Positions 1-9,326 of a DNA stretch of 42,275 bases are shown in pieces. Positions within the stretch are counted from its first letter, which is position 1. Every line of letters starts with the position of its first letter. The translations under genes and the position numbers were made by a program. The stretch is from the NCBI GenBank assembly GCA_029287515.1, contig JARFQZ010000251.1, forward strand, positions 1-42,275, given 5' to 3'. A model generated the notes under the pieces. That model had not been told where the DNA came from, did no database searches, and saw nothing but the letters and a program-made list of their open reading frames with translations. This DNA is from Lysobacterales bacterium (GTDB taxonomy: Bacteria > Pseudomonadota > Gammaproteobacteria > Xanthomonadales > SZUA-36).

Positions 1-2996
1 GCGCCTCGTGCCGTTATCCCCATCCCCTTGTGGTCGTATCCGACCGAACCTCCGGAGGCAAACGCGTCGCCCAGCCAGAATCCGTGATCAGCCGCAACGG
101 CATTCGCCGTGTCGGAAAACGTGGCCGTGCCCTTGTCCGCAGCCACTACAAGGTATGGATCATCATCATCACGGCGAACCACGTCCGGCGGAGGTATAAC
201 TGCATCTGTATCTAAATTATCAGTAATATCCAATAAACTATTGATAAATAACTTATAACAACTTAAAACTTCGTTCATAATTGCTTCGCGGCCGCCGTCC
301 TCCGGCAATTTCTTGACCACGAAACCGCCCTTTGCGCCCACCGGGACTATCATGGTGTTTTTCACACTCTGAGCCTTCATCAGCCCCAGCACTTCGGTCC
401 TGAAGTCTTCACGGCGATCCGACCAACGCAAGCCGCCCCGGGCGATCATGCCGCCACGCAGATGGATTCCCTCCACGCGGGCTGAGTAAACCCAGATTTC
501 ACGGAACGGCCGTGGAAGCGGCAGTTCCGGAAGCGCTTGCGAGTCGAGTTTGAAACTGAGGCATTCCTTGACGCTACCATCGGCGGCCGCCTGAAAACAG
601 TTGGTCCTGAGCGTGGCCCTGATCACCTCGTAGAACGCAAACAGCATGCGATCCTCATCCAGGCTGGAGACCAATTCCAGGGCCCGCCTGAACGTGCGCT
701 TCAGAGTATCGACCTGCAGTGACCGGTCTTTTCGCCGGGCAGCGACGGTTTCGGCAATCAGGTCCACGAGCACGGGATCATCCTTCTGAGCACTTTCCAG
801 TAATACCGTAAACCTGCGCCCCAGCTTCTTGCTGGCCATTTCTTTTCGATAGGACGACTCTTCGTCCCTGCCAGGATCGAACAGGGCTTCGAACAACTCG
901 ACCAGTATCCGGGCGATTGCAGGGTGCCTGGCCAGCGTTTCGGCCATGTATTCCATGGAAAACGGCGTTCCCGTCTGCAGCAGGTACTTGCAGTAAGCAC
1001 GGAGTATCCTGACCTGCTGCCAATTCATCTGCGAGGCGATGACCAGGCGGTTGAAGCCATCGCTGTCAGCCTCCCCCCGGAGCGTCTTTTCAAAAGACTC
1101 CTTGAACAAACCGCGAATGACATCGAGGTCCAGTTCGCGCTCCACCGCTGGAATCATGTCGAAGTCCTGGATCCAGAGTCTCTGGTCTTCAGCCAGTTTG
1201 AGTTCGTACGGCCGTTCATTCACGATGCGGAGACCCAGGTTTTCCAGCATTGGCAGCACGTCAGAGAGCGGTATCGGATCATTCTTGCGAAAAACCTTGA
1301 ACCGGATGATGCCGCCCCGCGGCTTGCGCGGCCGGTAGAGGCTCATCCTGAGGTCTTCACCCTGGTCCACTGCCGACAGGTTTTCGACGTCGAACGCGGC
1401 GACCCACGGAGAGATGTCCTCCTTGTAAGCTTCGGGAAAAGCCTTGCCGAACCGGCCCGCTGCAGCCAGCCCTTCCGCCTCCCCCAGTTTTTCGACCAGG
1501 ATCTGCCGAAGTTCATCGGTCCAGGAGCGGACTGCATCGACAATTTTCTGTTCCAGCGCACCCACATCGATTTTAATCTCAGCCCCCGGACGCGGACGGA
1601 CCACGACCTGCAAGCGCGCCAGCTTGGACTCGGAGATGTGAACGCCGTAATCCAGACGGACGCCCTTGAGAGCGCGCTTGAGAATATCCTGGATTTTTTC
1701 ACGGTTTTCCGTATTGAACCGCTCGCGGGGTATGTAAACCAGGCAAGAGTAGAAGCGGCCAAATCGTTCACGCCGGATAAACAACCTGACCCTTTGCCTG
1801 TCCTGCAGGTTCAGCACGCCCAGAGCCGTGTCGCGCAGTTCCCGGGAACTGGCCTGGAACAGCTCGTCTCGGGGTAACGTTTCGAGGGTATGAACCATGG
1901 ATTTCCACGCGTGGCTGCCCCTGACCAGGCCCAGGTTGTCCAGCACCTTGTTGGCCCTCACACGAACCAGTGGCGTATCCATGGCATTGAGGTTGTATGC
2001 GGTCGATGTGAACAGGCCCAGCAACCGCCTCTCTGCGATCACTTTACCCTGTTTGTTGAACTTCAACACGCCGATGTAATCCAGGTAGCCCCGCCGGTGC
2101 ACCGTCGAACGCGCATTGGTCTTGGTAATGATGATTGGCAGCGGGCGTCGATTTTGCTCGGTAAACGCCAGGCTGGACAACGGCCGTGAACGGACCATGT
2201 CCGGGGACTCCGCCAGGATACCCAACCCGGAGCCTTTGTGTACTTTCAGTTCGCCACCCTTTTTTCGCCTTATGACGTCGTAATCGCGCACGCCGAGGAA
2301 AATGAAGTGATCATCCAGCAGCCATTCCAGGAATGACCGGTACTCCTCAAGCCAGCCCGGGTCTGTATCCGGAGCCCACTCATGCAGATTCTGTGCCGCT
2401 TCACTGGCCGCAACCTCCATTTGGCGCCAATCGGAGACGGCCTTTTGAATATCTGTGAAGGCCCTTTCAAGATTAGCCCGGATGACTTCCATGTTTTCAG
2501 GGCTGCTTTGCCGGTCCACCTGGTACTGCATGACCGATTCTGCGCTTCCCTGTGCACCCTTTTTGGGATGTATGGTTTTCAGCAAACCGCTTTTGCTTCT
2601 GCCCACGCGGATGACCGGATGAATGATAAGGTGTACGCCAACATCCATTTCCGACATGGCCAGCGAAGCCGTATCCACCAGGAAAGGCATGTCATCGTTT
2701 ACCATCTCGACAATCGTGTGAGGGGATTCCCAGCCATCCTTGTCCGGATCAGGATTGAAAACACGAATCAATACTTCCCCCGGTACCCGCTTCCTGAGCC
2801 ACCCCAGCTGCCCGATGACCATGGCAGACAGAGTCTCGGGTGTCTCGGACGCCAGGTCCTCCAACGGCACCCGACGAAAACACTGTTTCACATACATGGC
2901 AGCCATTTCGGCTTTCTCCGCCTTCAGACGCGTTTTAATACTGGCAACGACCTTCCGGGTCAGCACCGCTTTTTGCTTGTCTTTATCCAGGTTCAT
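1..2996 (-). CDS. gdhB: NAD-specific glutamate dehydrogenase, large (about 180 kDa) type, 3' end outside window
   Basis: Oxidatively deaminates glutamate to 2-oxoglutarate and ammonium with NAD+, a cytosolic catabolic enzyme. One frame stays open from the ATG to the window edge, giving 998 codons; the family is about 1,600 residues, so roughly the last 600 are missing. The N-terminal regulatory region shows the family motif NDDMPFLVD (near residue 102). The catalytic part shows HLRGGMIARGGLRWSDRRED, then PVGAKGGF, then AADKGTATFSD with its Lys at about residue 955. The ATG at 2996 follows a GGGAAGAG ribosome site. It is divergent from the ArsR-methyltransferase/metH pair across a 152-base gap. 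Codons covering 201-280 are markedly AT-rich, but the protein there (CYKLFINSLLDITDNL) is typical of the family. The identification is secure; the symbol follows Pseudomonas usage. Confidence 0.95.
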   Translation of the reverse strand, partial: MNLDKDKQKAVLTRKVVASIKTRLKAEKAEMAAMYVKQCFRRVPLEDLASETPETLSAMVIGQLGWLRKRVPGEVLIRVFNPDPDKDGWESPHTIVEMVNDDMPFLVDTASLAMSEMDVGVHLIIHPVIRVGRSKSGLLKTIHPKKGAQGSAESVMQYQVDRQSSPENMEVIRANLERAFTDIQKAVSDWRQMEVAASEAAQNLHEWAPDTDPGWLEEYRSFLEWLLDDHFIFLGVRDYDVIRRKKGGELKVHKGSGLGILAESPDMVRSRPLSSLAFTEQNRRPLPIIITKTNARSTVHRRGYLDYIGVLKFNKQGKVIAERRLLGLFTSTAYNLNAMDTPLVRVRANKVLDNLGLVRGSHAWKSMVHTLETLPRDELFQASSRELRDTALGVLNLQDRQRVRLFIRRERFGRFYSCLVYIPRERFNTENREKIQDILKRALKGVRLDYGVHISESKLARLQVVVRPRPGAEIKIDVGALEQKIVDAVRSWTDELRQILVEKLGEAEGLAAAGRFGKAFPEAYKEDISPWVAAFDVENLSAVDQGEDLRMSLYRPRKPRGGIIRFKVFRKNDPIPLSDVLPMLENLGLRIVNERPYELKLAEDQRLWIQDFDMIPAVERELDLDVIRGLFKESFEKTLRGEADSDGFNRLVIASQMNWQQVRILRAYCKYLLQTGTPFSMEYMAETLARHPAIARILVELFEALFDPGRDEESSYRKEMASKKLGRRFTVLLESAQKDDPVLVDLIAETVAARRKDRSLQVDTLKRTFRRALELVSSLDEDRMLFAFYEVIRATLRTNCFQAAADGSVKECLSFKLDSQALPELPLPRPFREIWVYSARVEGIHLRGGMIARGGLRWSDRREDFRTEVLGLMKAQSVKNTMIVPVGAKGGFVVKKLPEDGGREAIMNEVLSCYKLFINSLLDITDNLDTDAVIPPPDVVRRDDDDPYLVVAADKGTATFSDTANAVAADHGFWLGDAFASGGSVGYDHKGMGITARG

Positions 2997-3043
2997 CTGA
3001 TTACTCTTCCCACCGGCAAGGCATCATGTCATGCGCGTTGGGA

Positions 3044-3049
3044 ATTATA
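3044..3049 (-). promoter_or_regulatory. candidate -10 element for the glutamate dehydrogenase gene
   Basis: Read on the minus strand this is a perfect TATAAT, about 48 bases upstream of the dehydrogenase ATG. No good -35 hexamer lies 16-18 bases further upstream, so this is a -10 candidate only. Confidence 0.35.
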
Positions 3050-3086
3050 GCCATCATGGGGAATTAATTCTCAGGAACAAAAGGTG

Positions 3087-3115
3087 TTGACCTTTACCTG
3101 GCCAGGAGATAACCT
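3087..3115 (+). promoter_or_regulatory. candidate promoter for the ArsR-methyltransferase/metH pair
   Basis: TTGACC (3087-3092) is followed after 17 bases by TAACCT (3110-3115). Transcription from it would begin near 3122, inside the left arm of the inverted repeat at 3119-3150, as expected for a repressed promoter. The -10 is a poor match, so this is tentative. Confidence 0.35.
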
Positions 3116-3118
3116 GCG

Positions 3119-3150
3119 ATATATCTTTAAATCAAGATACGAAGATATAT
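3119..3150 (+). promoter_or_regulatory. inverted-repeat operator candidate overlapping the ArsR-methyltransferase start codon
   Basis: ATATATCTT (3119-3127) and AAGATATAT (3142-3150) are perfect 9-base inverted arms separated by 14 bases. Nested inside is a second pair, ATCTT (3123-3127) and AAGAT (3134-3138). The right arm runs into the ATG at 3149. ArsR-family repressors bind AT-rich palindromes of this kind near their own promoters, so autoregulation is the natural inference. The site stands out from its GC-rich surroundings. Confidence 0.6.
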
Positions 3151-4102
3151 GACTGCGCCAAAACATCAGGACATGGATCTGCAGGCAGCTACGCATCACT
3201 GCAGGCTTCTGGCTGACCCGACTCGCCTGCGGTTGCTGCTGTTGCTCGAGCAGGAAGAATTCAGCGTTGCAGAACTGTCCGGCATAACGCAATTGGCACA
3301 ACCACGCGTGTCCACTCACCTGGCAAAGTTGAAAGAGGCCGGGCTGGTGAGTGATCGCAAGGACGGCGTGTTTGTCTACTACCGGATTGCCAGGGGTATA
3401 CAGGATAAGAGCCTGGCAGATCTCTGGCAATTGCTGAAGTCGAATACTTCGGACCCATTGTTAAAGCAGGACCTGGACAGAATCACCCAGGTTCTGAACA
3501 AAAGAAAAGGCGCATCGACATGGGCCGACAGTGTGGCCGGTGACATGGCGCGACACTACTCTCCCGGGCGCACCTGGGAAGCGACAGCAAGAGGGCTCGT
3601 GCACTTGCTGACCCCGGGTGATGTTCTCGACATTGCCTCCGGCGACGGTGTGCTCGCTGAGCTGCTGGCGCCGACGGCCAGGAGCATCATCTGCCTGGAT
3701 ATCAGTGAGCGGGTTGTGGAGGCCGGGCGCAAAAGGGTCGGCCCGTTCCCAAACGTGAAATTCGAACTGGGCGACATGCACTCACTGCCGGTGACTGATT
3801 CTTCCATCGACACGGTTTTACTGATGCATGCCCTGACCTATACCACCAAGCCACAGCAGGTTTTCAGTGAAGTGGCCCGGGTGCTGAGAACAGGTGGCCA
3901 CTTGCTGGCGGTGACCCTGCAGAAACATCATCATGCGAAGGCCGTGGAGCCTTACAACCACGTGAACCTGGGTTTCACCACCCGGCAACTCGAGCAGCAT
4001 TGCGAGCAGGCCGGGCTTGCCGTCAGGCAATGCGCGGTATCAGCCATTGAAAGGCGGACTCCGAACTTTTCCGTCCTTTCACTATCAGCGATAAAACAAT
4101 GA
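3149..4102 (+). CDS. ArsR-family transcriptional regulator fused to a SAM-dependent methyltransferase
   Basis: A two-domain protein of 317 residues. Residues about 10-95 form an ArsR winged helix (LLADPTRLRLLLLLEQ, then a recognition helix near QPRVSTHLAKLKEAGLV). Residues about 135-315 are a class I methyltransferase with motif I VLDIASGDG at 159-167. The metal-binding CxC of arsenic or cadmium sensors is absent, so the ligand is unlikely to be a metal. The gene overlaps metH by ATGA. ArsR-type regulators of the SahR kind sense S-adenosylhomocysteine and control methionine-cycle genes; the context suggests a similar job here, with the methyltransferase fold perhaps acting as the ligand sensor. 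That is inference. A second in-frame ATG at 3173 (MDLQAATHH) is an alternative start; neither has a strong ribosome site. Confidence 0.85.
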   Translation: MTAPKHQDMDLQAATHHCRLLADPTRLRLLLLLEQEEFSVAELSGITQLAQPRVSTHLAKLKEAGLVSDRKDGVFVYYRIARGIQDKSLADLWQLLKSNTSDPLLKQDLDRITQVLNKRKGASTWADSVAGDMARHYSPGRTWEATARGLVHLLTPGDVLDIASGDGVLAELLAPTARSIICLDISERVVEAGRKRVGPFPNVKFELGDMHSLPVTDSSIDTVLLMHALTYTTKPQQVFSEVARVLRTGGHLLAVTLQKHHHAKAVEPYNHVNLGFTTRQLEQHCEQAGLAVRQCAVSAIERRTPNFSVLSLSAIKQ

Positions 4103-7100
4103 TCACCCTCCCCTACCGGAATCCGGACAGGGCCGGCCGGCTCGAGGCCATACTGGAAAAGCAGATCCTGATCGTGGATGGGGCCATGGGCACCATGATC
4201 CAGGGCAGGCGTCTGGAGGAAGAGGACTACCGCGGCAGGCTGCTCGAGGACCACGCCAATGCACTCAAGGGTAACAATGACCTGCTCAGCCTTACCCGCC
4301 CGGATGTCATCCTGGATATTCACCGGGACTTCCTGGCTGCAGGGGCTGACATCCTGGAAACAAATACCTTTAATGCAACTTCCATTGCCCAGGCTGACTA
4401 CGGCACTGGAGAACTGGTGTATGAAATAAACCTGGAAAGCGCCCGGATTGCACGCTTGGCAGCAGACGAGCACATGCGTGATCACCCGGGCGCCGAACGC
4501 TTCGTTGCCGGAGCGCTGGGACCGACCAACCGGACCGCGTCCCTGTCTCCGGATGTGAATCGCCCCGAGTATCGCAATGTCACGTTCACGGAACTCAGCG
4601 AAGCCTATGCCGAAGCAACCAGGGGCCTGATCGAAGGCGGAGCAGATTTATTGGTCATCGAGACGGTGTTTGACACCCTCAACTGCAAAGCCGCAATTTT
4701 CGGCATCACCGAGGTGTTCGAGGAACTCGGTGCACGACTGCCGCTCATAATTTCCGGAACCATTGTCGACGCCAGCGGCAGGACGCTTTCCGGACAAACG
4801 GTCGAGGCGTTCTGGAATTCCGTCAGGCATGCAAAGCCGTTTGCCGTTGGCCTGAACTGTGCACTCGGTGCGGCTGAAATACGTCCCTGGATACAGGAAC
4901 TCGCCAGAGTTGCCGACTGCCCCGTCAGCCTGTATCCGAATGCCGGCCTGCCCAACGAACTGGGAGAATACGACGACACCCCGCAAAACATGGCGCAGTT
5001 GCTGGGTGATTTCGCCGAAGACGGCCTGATCAATATCGTGGGGGGATGCTGCGGCACCACACCGGCGCATATCAAGGCAATCGCGGAATCTGTAAGCGGC
5101 AAAGCACCGAGAGACTTGCCGGTAAATAGTGCCTGGTGCCGGCTGTCTGGGATGGAACCCCTGGCCATCACACCAGAACTCAACTTTCTCAATATCGGCG
5201 AACGCACCAATGTGACCGGCTCCGCTGTTTTTCGCCGGCTGATTCAACAGGACGATTACCCCGCAGCGCTGGAAGTGGCCCGGCAACAGGTTGAAAACGG
5301 TGCACAGATCATCGACGTAAACATGGATGAAGGCCTGCTTGACGGCCCGAAAGCCATGACGACTTTTCTGAACCTAATTGCATCGGAACCGGACATTGCC
5401 CGGGTCCCGGTCATGATCGACTCATCCCGCTGGGAAGTGCTCGAAGCAGGCCTCCAGTGCCTGCAGGGAAAAGGTGTCGTCAATTCCATTTCGATGAAAG
5501 AAGGAGAAGCGCCTTTCATCGCACAGGCCAGGACGATCCTTCGTTACGGCGCCGCGGTCATCGTGATGGCTTTCGATGAACGCGGGCAGGCCGATACGCT
5601 GGAGCGCAGGGTGGAAATCTGCCAGCGGGCATGGAAAATCCTCACCGAAGAAGTCGGCTTTCCGCCCGAGGACATCATTTTCGACCCGAATATTTTTGCC
5701 GTCGCCACCGGCATTCCGGAACATAACAGCTACGGTTTGGATTTCATTGAGGCAACCCGCCGCATCAAGGAAACCTGTCCGGGGGCGCTGGTATCCGGCG
5801 GGCTCAGCAATATTTCATTTTCTTTCCGTGGCCAGAACCGGGTTCGCGAGGCCATCCATTCCGTTTTCCTGTATCACGCCATCAAGGCCGGCCTGGACAT
5901 GGCGATTGTCAACGCCGGACAGTTGGAGATCTATGATGAGATCGACAACGAATTGCGGGACGCGGTCGAGAACGTGGTGCTCAACCGCGCTGAAGACGCC
6001 ACCGACAGGTTGCTGGAACTGGCGCAGGCGTTCCAGGGGGAGACGCGGCGGGAAGCCGTCAGCGAGGCATGGCGTGAATTACCGTTGCACGATCGCCTGG
6101 TGCACGCACTGGTCAAAGGCGTCAACAGCCACGTAGAGGCTGACACGGAAGAAGCGCGCAAACAGTCCAGCCGCGCCCTGGATGTGATCGAAGGTCCGCT
6201 GATGGATGGCATGAACGTGGTCGGCGACCTGTTCGGGGCAGGAAAAATGTTCCTGCCGCAGGTGGTGAAGAGCGCCCGGGTCATGAAGCAGGCAGTGGCG
6301 GTGCTGATCCCGCACATCGAAGAGGAAAAGCGACGCAGCGGTGATACCGCGCGCAGCCAGGGGCACGTGGTAATGGCCACGGTGAAAGGAGATGTTCACG
6401 ACATCGGCAAGAACATCGTCGGGGTCGTCCTGCGCTGTAACAACTTCGAGGTAACGGACCTGGGGGTCATGGTGCCCGGCGAGACCATCCTTTCCACGGC
6501 GGTCAAAGAGAAGGCCGATATCATCGGGCTTTCGGGCCTGATCACGCCTTCGCTCGAGGAGATGCGCGTGGTTGCCGCTGAAATGAAACGCCAGGGCCTG
6601 GAACAGCCATTGATGATCGGTGGCGCAACAACGTCGCCGATGCATACGGCACTCAGGATCGAGCCCGAGTACGACAACGGCGTTTTCTGGGTCAAGGATG
6701 CCTCACGCGCAGTGGGCGTCGCCCGGCAACTCATTGGTCCTGAAAGCCGGCAGACCTTGCAGGAAAAAACAGCGCAGGAATTCCGCGAGATGCGCGAGAG
6801 AAGGAGCAAGGGCAGTAATCGCAAACCACCGGTCAGTCTCGATGATGCCCGCGCCAATCATCTGCGAATAGATTGGGATGATACGGAGATCTGCATCCCG
6901 AACGCGGCCGGCCTGCAGGTACTTGAAAACTACCCGTTGGAACAGCTGGTCGACATAATCGACTGGACCCCTTTTTTCCAGACGTGGGAACTGGCGGGGC
7001 GTTATCCTGCGATTCTTGAAGATCCGGTCGTTGGCGAGGCAGCCAGTAATCTGTATGCAGACGCCCGCGAAATGCTGGATCGGATCATTACCGAAAAATG

Positions 7101-7803
7101 GCTTGGCGCACGTGCGGTATTTCGTATCTACGCTGCTGCCTCCGATGGCGATGATGTTTATTTGTACGAGGATGAATCGCGCGAGCAGCCTGTTGAGAAA
7201 TTACTGTTCCTCAGGCAGCAGAGGGCAAAAGCGGAAGGCCGCTCCAACCGCTGCCTGGCGGATTACGTCGCGCCAAAAGGTTCTGGCAAGAATGATTACG
7301 CCGGATTATTCGCCGTGACCGCCGGCCTGGGCATAGAGCGCAAACTCGAGGAATTCGAGGCTGCCCACGACGACTACCAGTCAATCCTGCTCAAAGCACT
7401 GGCCGACCGACTGGCCGAGGCTTTCGCCGAGCATTTGCACCAGCGTGTGCGCCGTGAATTCTGGGGCTATGCAGAAAACGAATCCCTGGATAACGAACAA
7501 CTTATCCGGGAAAAATACCAGGGTATCCGGCCGGCCCCCGGCTATCCGGCCTGCCCCGATCACAGCGAAAAAGAAAAGATATTCCGATTACTCGATGCCC
7601 CCGCCAATGCGCAGATGGAACTCACCAGCGGTTTCGCCATGCTGCCTGCCGCATCAGTCTGCGGCTATTACTTCGCTCATCCGCAGGCTGAGTATTTCGT
7701 TCTGGGACCCGTTCTTGAGGACCAGGCGACCGATTACGCCAGGCGCAAGAGCTGCAGCGTGGAAGATATCAGCACGCTGCTGCCTTCAAATTTTCAACCC
7801 TGA
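4099..7803 (+). CDS. metH: cobalamin-dependent methionine synthase
   Basis: Transfers a methyl group from 5-methyltetrahydrofolate through cobalamin to homocysteine. At 1,234 residues all four modules are present: homocysteine-binding domain (about 20-335) with zinc ligands Cys254, Cys317 and Cys318; pterin-binding domain (about 360-620, beginning LNFLNIGERTNVTGS); cobalamin domain with the DxHxxG motif DVHDIG at 765-770, whose His767 is the cobalt ligand; and a C-terminal AdoMet reactivation domain with RPAPGYPACPDHSEK. Its ATG lies inside the stop of the preceding regulator, so the two are translationally coupled and likely co-regulated by the upstream palindrome. I saw no cobalamin riboswitch upstream. 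The gene converges on the DUF2058 gene with an 18-base gap and no visible terminator. Confidence 0.98.
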   Translation: MITLPYRNPDRAGRLEAILEKQILIVDGAMGTMIQGRRLEEEDYRGRLLEDHANALKGNNDLLSLTRPDVILDIHRDFLAAGADILETNTFNATSIAQADYGTGELVYEINLESARIARLAADEHMRDHPGAERFVAGALGPTNRTASLSPDVNRPEYRNVTFTELSEAYAEATRGLIEGGADLLVIETVFDTLNCKAAIFGITEVFEELGARLPLIISGTIVDASGRTLSGQTVEAFWNSVRHAKPFAVGLNCALGAAEIRPWIQELARVADCPVSLYPNAGLPNELGEYDDTPQNMAQLLGDFAEDGLINIVGGCCGTTPAHIKAIAESVSGKAPRDLPVNSAWCRLSGMEPLAITPELNFLNIGERTNVTGSAVFRRLIQQDDYPAALEVARQQVENGAQIIDVNMDEGLLDGPKAMTTFLNLIASEPDIARVPVMIDSSRWEVLEAGLQCLQGKGVVNSISMKEGEAPFIAQARTILRYGAAVIVMAFDERGQADTLERRVEICQRAWKILTEEVGFPPEDIIFDPNIFAVATGIPEHNSYGLDFIEATRRIKETCPGALVSGGLSNISFSFRGQNRVREAIHSVFLYHAIKAGLDMAIVNAGQLEIYDEIDNELRDAVENVVLNRAEDATDRLLELAQAFQGETRREAVSEAWRELPLHDRLVHALVKGVNSHVEADTEEARKQSSRALDVIEGPLMDGMNVVGDLFGAGKMFLPQVVKSARVMKQAVAVLIPHIEEEKRRSGDTARSQGHVVMATVKGDVHDIGKNIVGVVLRCNNFEVTDLGVMVPGETILSTAVKEKADIIGLSGLITPSLEEMRVVAAEMKRQGLEQPLMIGGATTSPMHTALRIEPEYDNGVFWVKDASRAVGVARQLIGPESRQTLQEKTAQEFREMRERRSKGSNRKPPVSLDDARANHLRIDWDDTEICIPNAAGLQVLENYPLEQLVDIIDWTPFFQTWELAGRYPAILEDPVVGEAASNLYADAREMLDRIITEKWLGARAVFRIYAAASDGDDVYLYEDESREQPVEKLLFLRQQRAKAEGRSNRCLADYVAPKGSGKNDYAGLFAVTAGLGIERKLEEFEAAHDDYQSILLKALADRLAEAFAEHLHQRVRREFWGYAENESLDNEQLIREKYQGIRPAPGYPACPDHSEKEKIFRLLDAPANAQMELTSGFAMLPAASVCGYYFAHPQAEYFVLGPVLEDQATDYARRKSCSVEDISTLLPSNFQP

Positions 7804-7821
7804 ATTCAGCAGCCTGAGAAC

Positions 7822-8364
7822 TCACCATTCGAGGTCATCAGGGACTGGGAACTCGCCGTCGTCTTCAGGGTCTTCAGTATTCAGGTCAACCACGTGGTCG
7901 GAAGACAACGCCTTCACTTTCTCCAGCTGCTCAGGCTCCAGCAGATGGTAACCACCGGACAGGTAGACCAGGCCCAGTTCACCCGCATTGAGTGATTTAA
8001 GTTGTTCCGGGGTGACATTGACCTTCCGGATACGCCCCCTGAACAGGAAATTGCGGGCAACTTCTGCGTCTTCCCGGTTCAGCCTTTTGGCTTTTACAAT
8101 TTCGCGTATCTGGTTATTCAGCAGCCGGCGCTGCCGGTCCTCAGCCTGTTTTTTGCGGCGAGCCTTGTCTGCCTGCCTCTGTTCTTCCCGCCTTTTCAGA
8201 GCGTAGGCCTTTTCCAGGGATAACTCCCCTGGTTTCGCGTCCTGTTCGGACCGCTTGCGGTTCGCCTGCCGGGACCGTTTTGCGGTCCCGGAACCCATGT
8301 TTTTTCGTGTTTGCTTTTTTGCCAGGCCAAGGGCCCGCAACTGGTCCTGCAGTGAATCACTCAT
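7822..8364 (-). CDS. DUF2058 (YaiL-like) protein
   Basis: A 180-residue, very highly charged protein that starts MSDSLQDQLRALGLAKKQ, the usual N-terminus of the DUF2058/YaiL family. Residues about 15-95 are rich in Lys, Arg, Glu and Gln and look like a long helix or coiled coil; the C-terminus is acidic (EDPEDDGEFPVPDDLEW). The family is annotated as nucleoprotein or polynucleotide-associated, but its function is not established and nothing here adds to it. It lies one base downstream of fcl in the same direction and so is probably the last gene of that transcript, although it has no evident link to sugar nucleotides. Confidence 0.8.
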   Translation of the reverse strand: MSDSLQDQLRALGLAKKQTRKNMGSGTAKRSRQANRKRSEQDAKPGELSLEKAYALKRREEQRQADKARRKKQAEDRQRRLLNNQIREIVKAKRLNREDAEVARNFLFRGRIRKVNVTPEQLKSLNAGELGLVYLSGGYHLLEPEQLEKVKALSSDHVVDLNTEDPEDDGEFPVPDDLEW

Positions 8365-8365
8365 A

Positions 8366-9316
8366 TCAGCTGACCTGAACCCCGTGCTTTTTCATCCAAT
8401 CGAATGTGCCCCTGATGCCGTCTTCCAGGGAGATGCCGGCTTCCCACCCCAGCGACTTCAGACGGCCGACATCGAGCAGTTTGCGGGGAGTGCCGTCCGG
8501 CATGGAAGCGTCGTATTCGATCTTTCCGCCGAAACCCGTTATCCCGGCAATCAATTCAGCCAATTCGGCAATGCTGATGTCCGTGCCACATCCGACATTG
8601 ACGTGAGAACAACGGTCCGAAACGGCTGACCAATACTGGTCTTCGGTAAGTTCCATGAGGTGGCAGCAAGCCGCAGCCATGTCATCAACGTGAAGAAACT
8701 CCCGTCTTGGCCTGCCGCTGCCCCAAACCCGGACCGCCTGATCGCCTTTTGCAGCCGCCTCGTGGAACTTTCTCAGGAGCGCCGGCAGCACGTGGCTGGT
8801 TTCAAGATCGAAATTATCCCCCGGACCATACAGGTTGGTCGGCATGGCGCTTCGAAAATCACTCCCGAATTGCCGGCGGTAAGCTTCACACATCTTGATG
8901 CCGGCAATCTTGGCCACGGCATAGGCTTCGTTCGTGGGCTCCAGCGTCCCGGTCATGAGCGCCTCTTCGCTCATGGGCTGCCCGGCCAGCCGGGGATAGA
9001 TGCAGGAACTGCCGAGAAACAACAAGCGACTGACGCCCGCACGGTGAGCTGCGGCTATGACATTGGTCTGGATCTGAAGATTATCGCGAATGAAGTCGGC
9101 CGGTGAATCGTTATTTGCCTTGATCCCCCCGACCCTGGCGGCCGCAAGGTAGACCGTGTCTATTTTTTGCTCGTCAAAAAAAGACTCCACCTCTGCCTGC
9201 CGGGTAAGATCCAGCTCGCCCCGTCCCCGGGTGATGATCGCCTCACTTCCCCTGGCGCGCAAATGCCGTAGCAGCGCTGCGCCCACCATGCCATTGTGAC
9301 CTGCTACAAAATCCAT
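8366..9316 (-). CDS. fcl: GDP-L-fucose synthase
   Basis: Performs the epimerase and reductase steps turning GDP-4-keto-6-deoxymannose into GDP-L-fucose with NADPH. The 316-residue protein is an extended short-chain dehydrogenase: nucleotide-binding loop GHNGMVG at 6-12, LGSSCIYP carrying the catalytic Ser and Cys105, and the YxxxK pair Tyr132/Lys136. The ATG at 9316 (MDFVAGHNG) is chosen because the frame further upstream overlaps the end of gmd with non-conserved sequence and would make the protein about 70 residues too long. It starts 10 bases after the gmd stop, so the two act in sequence from one message. The ribosome site is weak, suggesting coupling to gmd translation. Confidence 0.95.
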   Translation of the reverse strand: MDFVAGHNGMVGAALLRHLRARGSEAIITRGRGELDLTRQAEVESFFDEQKIDTVYLAAARVGGIKANNDSPADFIRDNLQIQTNVIAAAHRAGVSRLLFLGSSCIYPRLAGQPMSEEALMTGTLEPTNEAYAVAKIAGIKMCEAYRRQFGSDFRSAMPTNLYGPGDNFDLETSHVLPALLRKFHEAAAKGDQAVRVWGSGRPRREFLHVDDMAAACCHLMELTEDQYWSAVSDRCSHVNVGCGTDISIAELAELIAGITGFGGKIEYDASMPDGTPRKLLDVGRLKSLGWEAGISLEDGIRGTFDWMKKHGVQVS

Positions 9317-9326
9317 CGTGCAATTT

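Noticed and set aside
201..280. Possible frameshift, pseudogene or inserted DNA at the AT-rich stretch in glutamate dehydrogenase
   Set aside because: Translating the minus-strand frame through it gives uninterrupted, typical family sequence on both sides, so the gene is intact here.
924..1877. 317-codon plus-strand open frame opposite glutamate dehydrogenase
   Set aside because: In register with dehydrogenase codons and without family features; the minus-strand frame is continuous and conserved.
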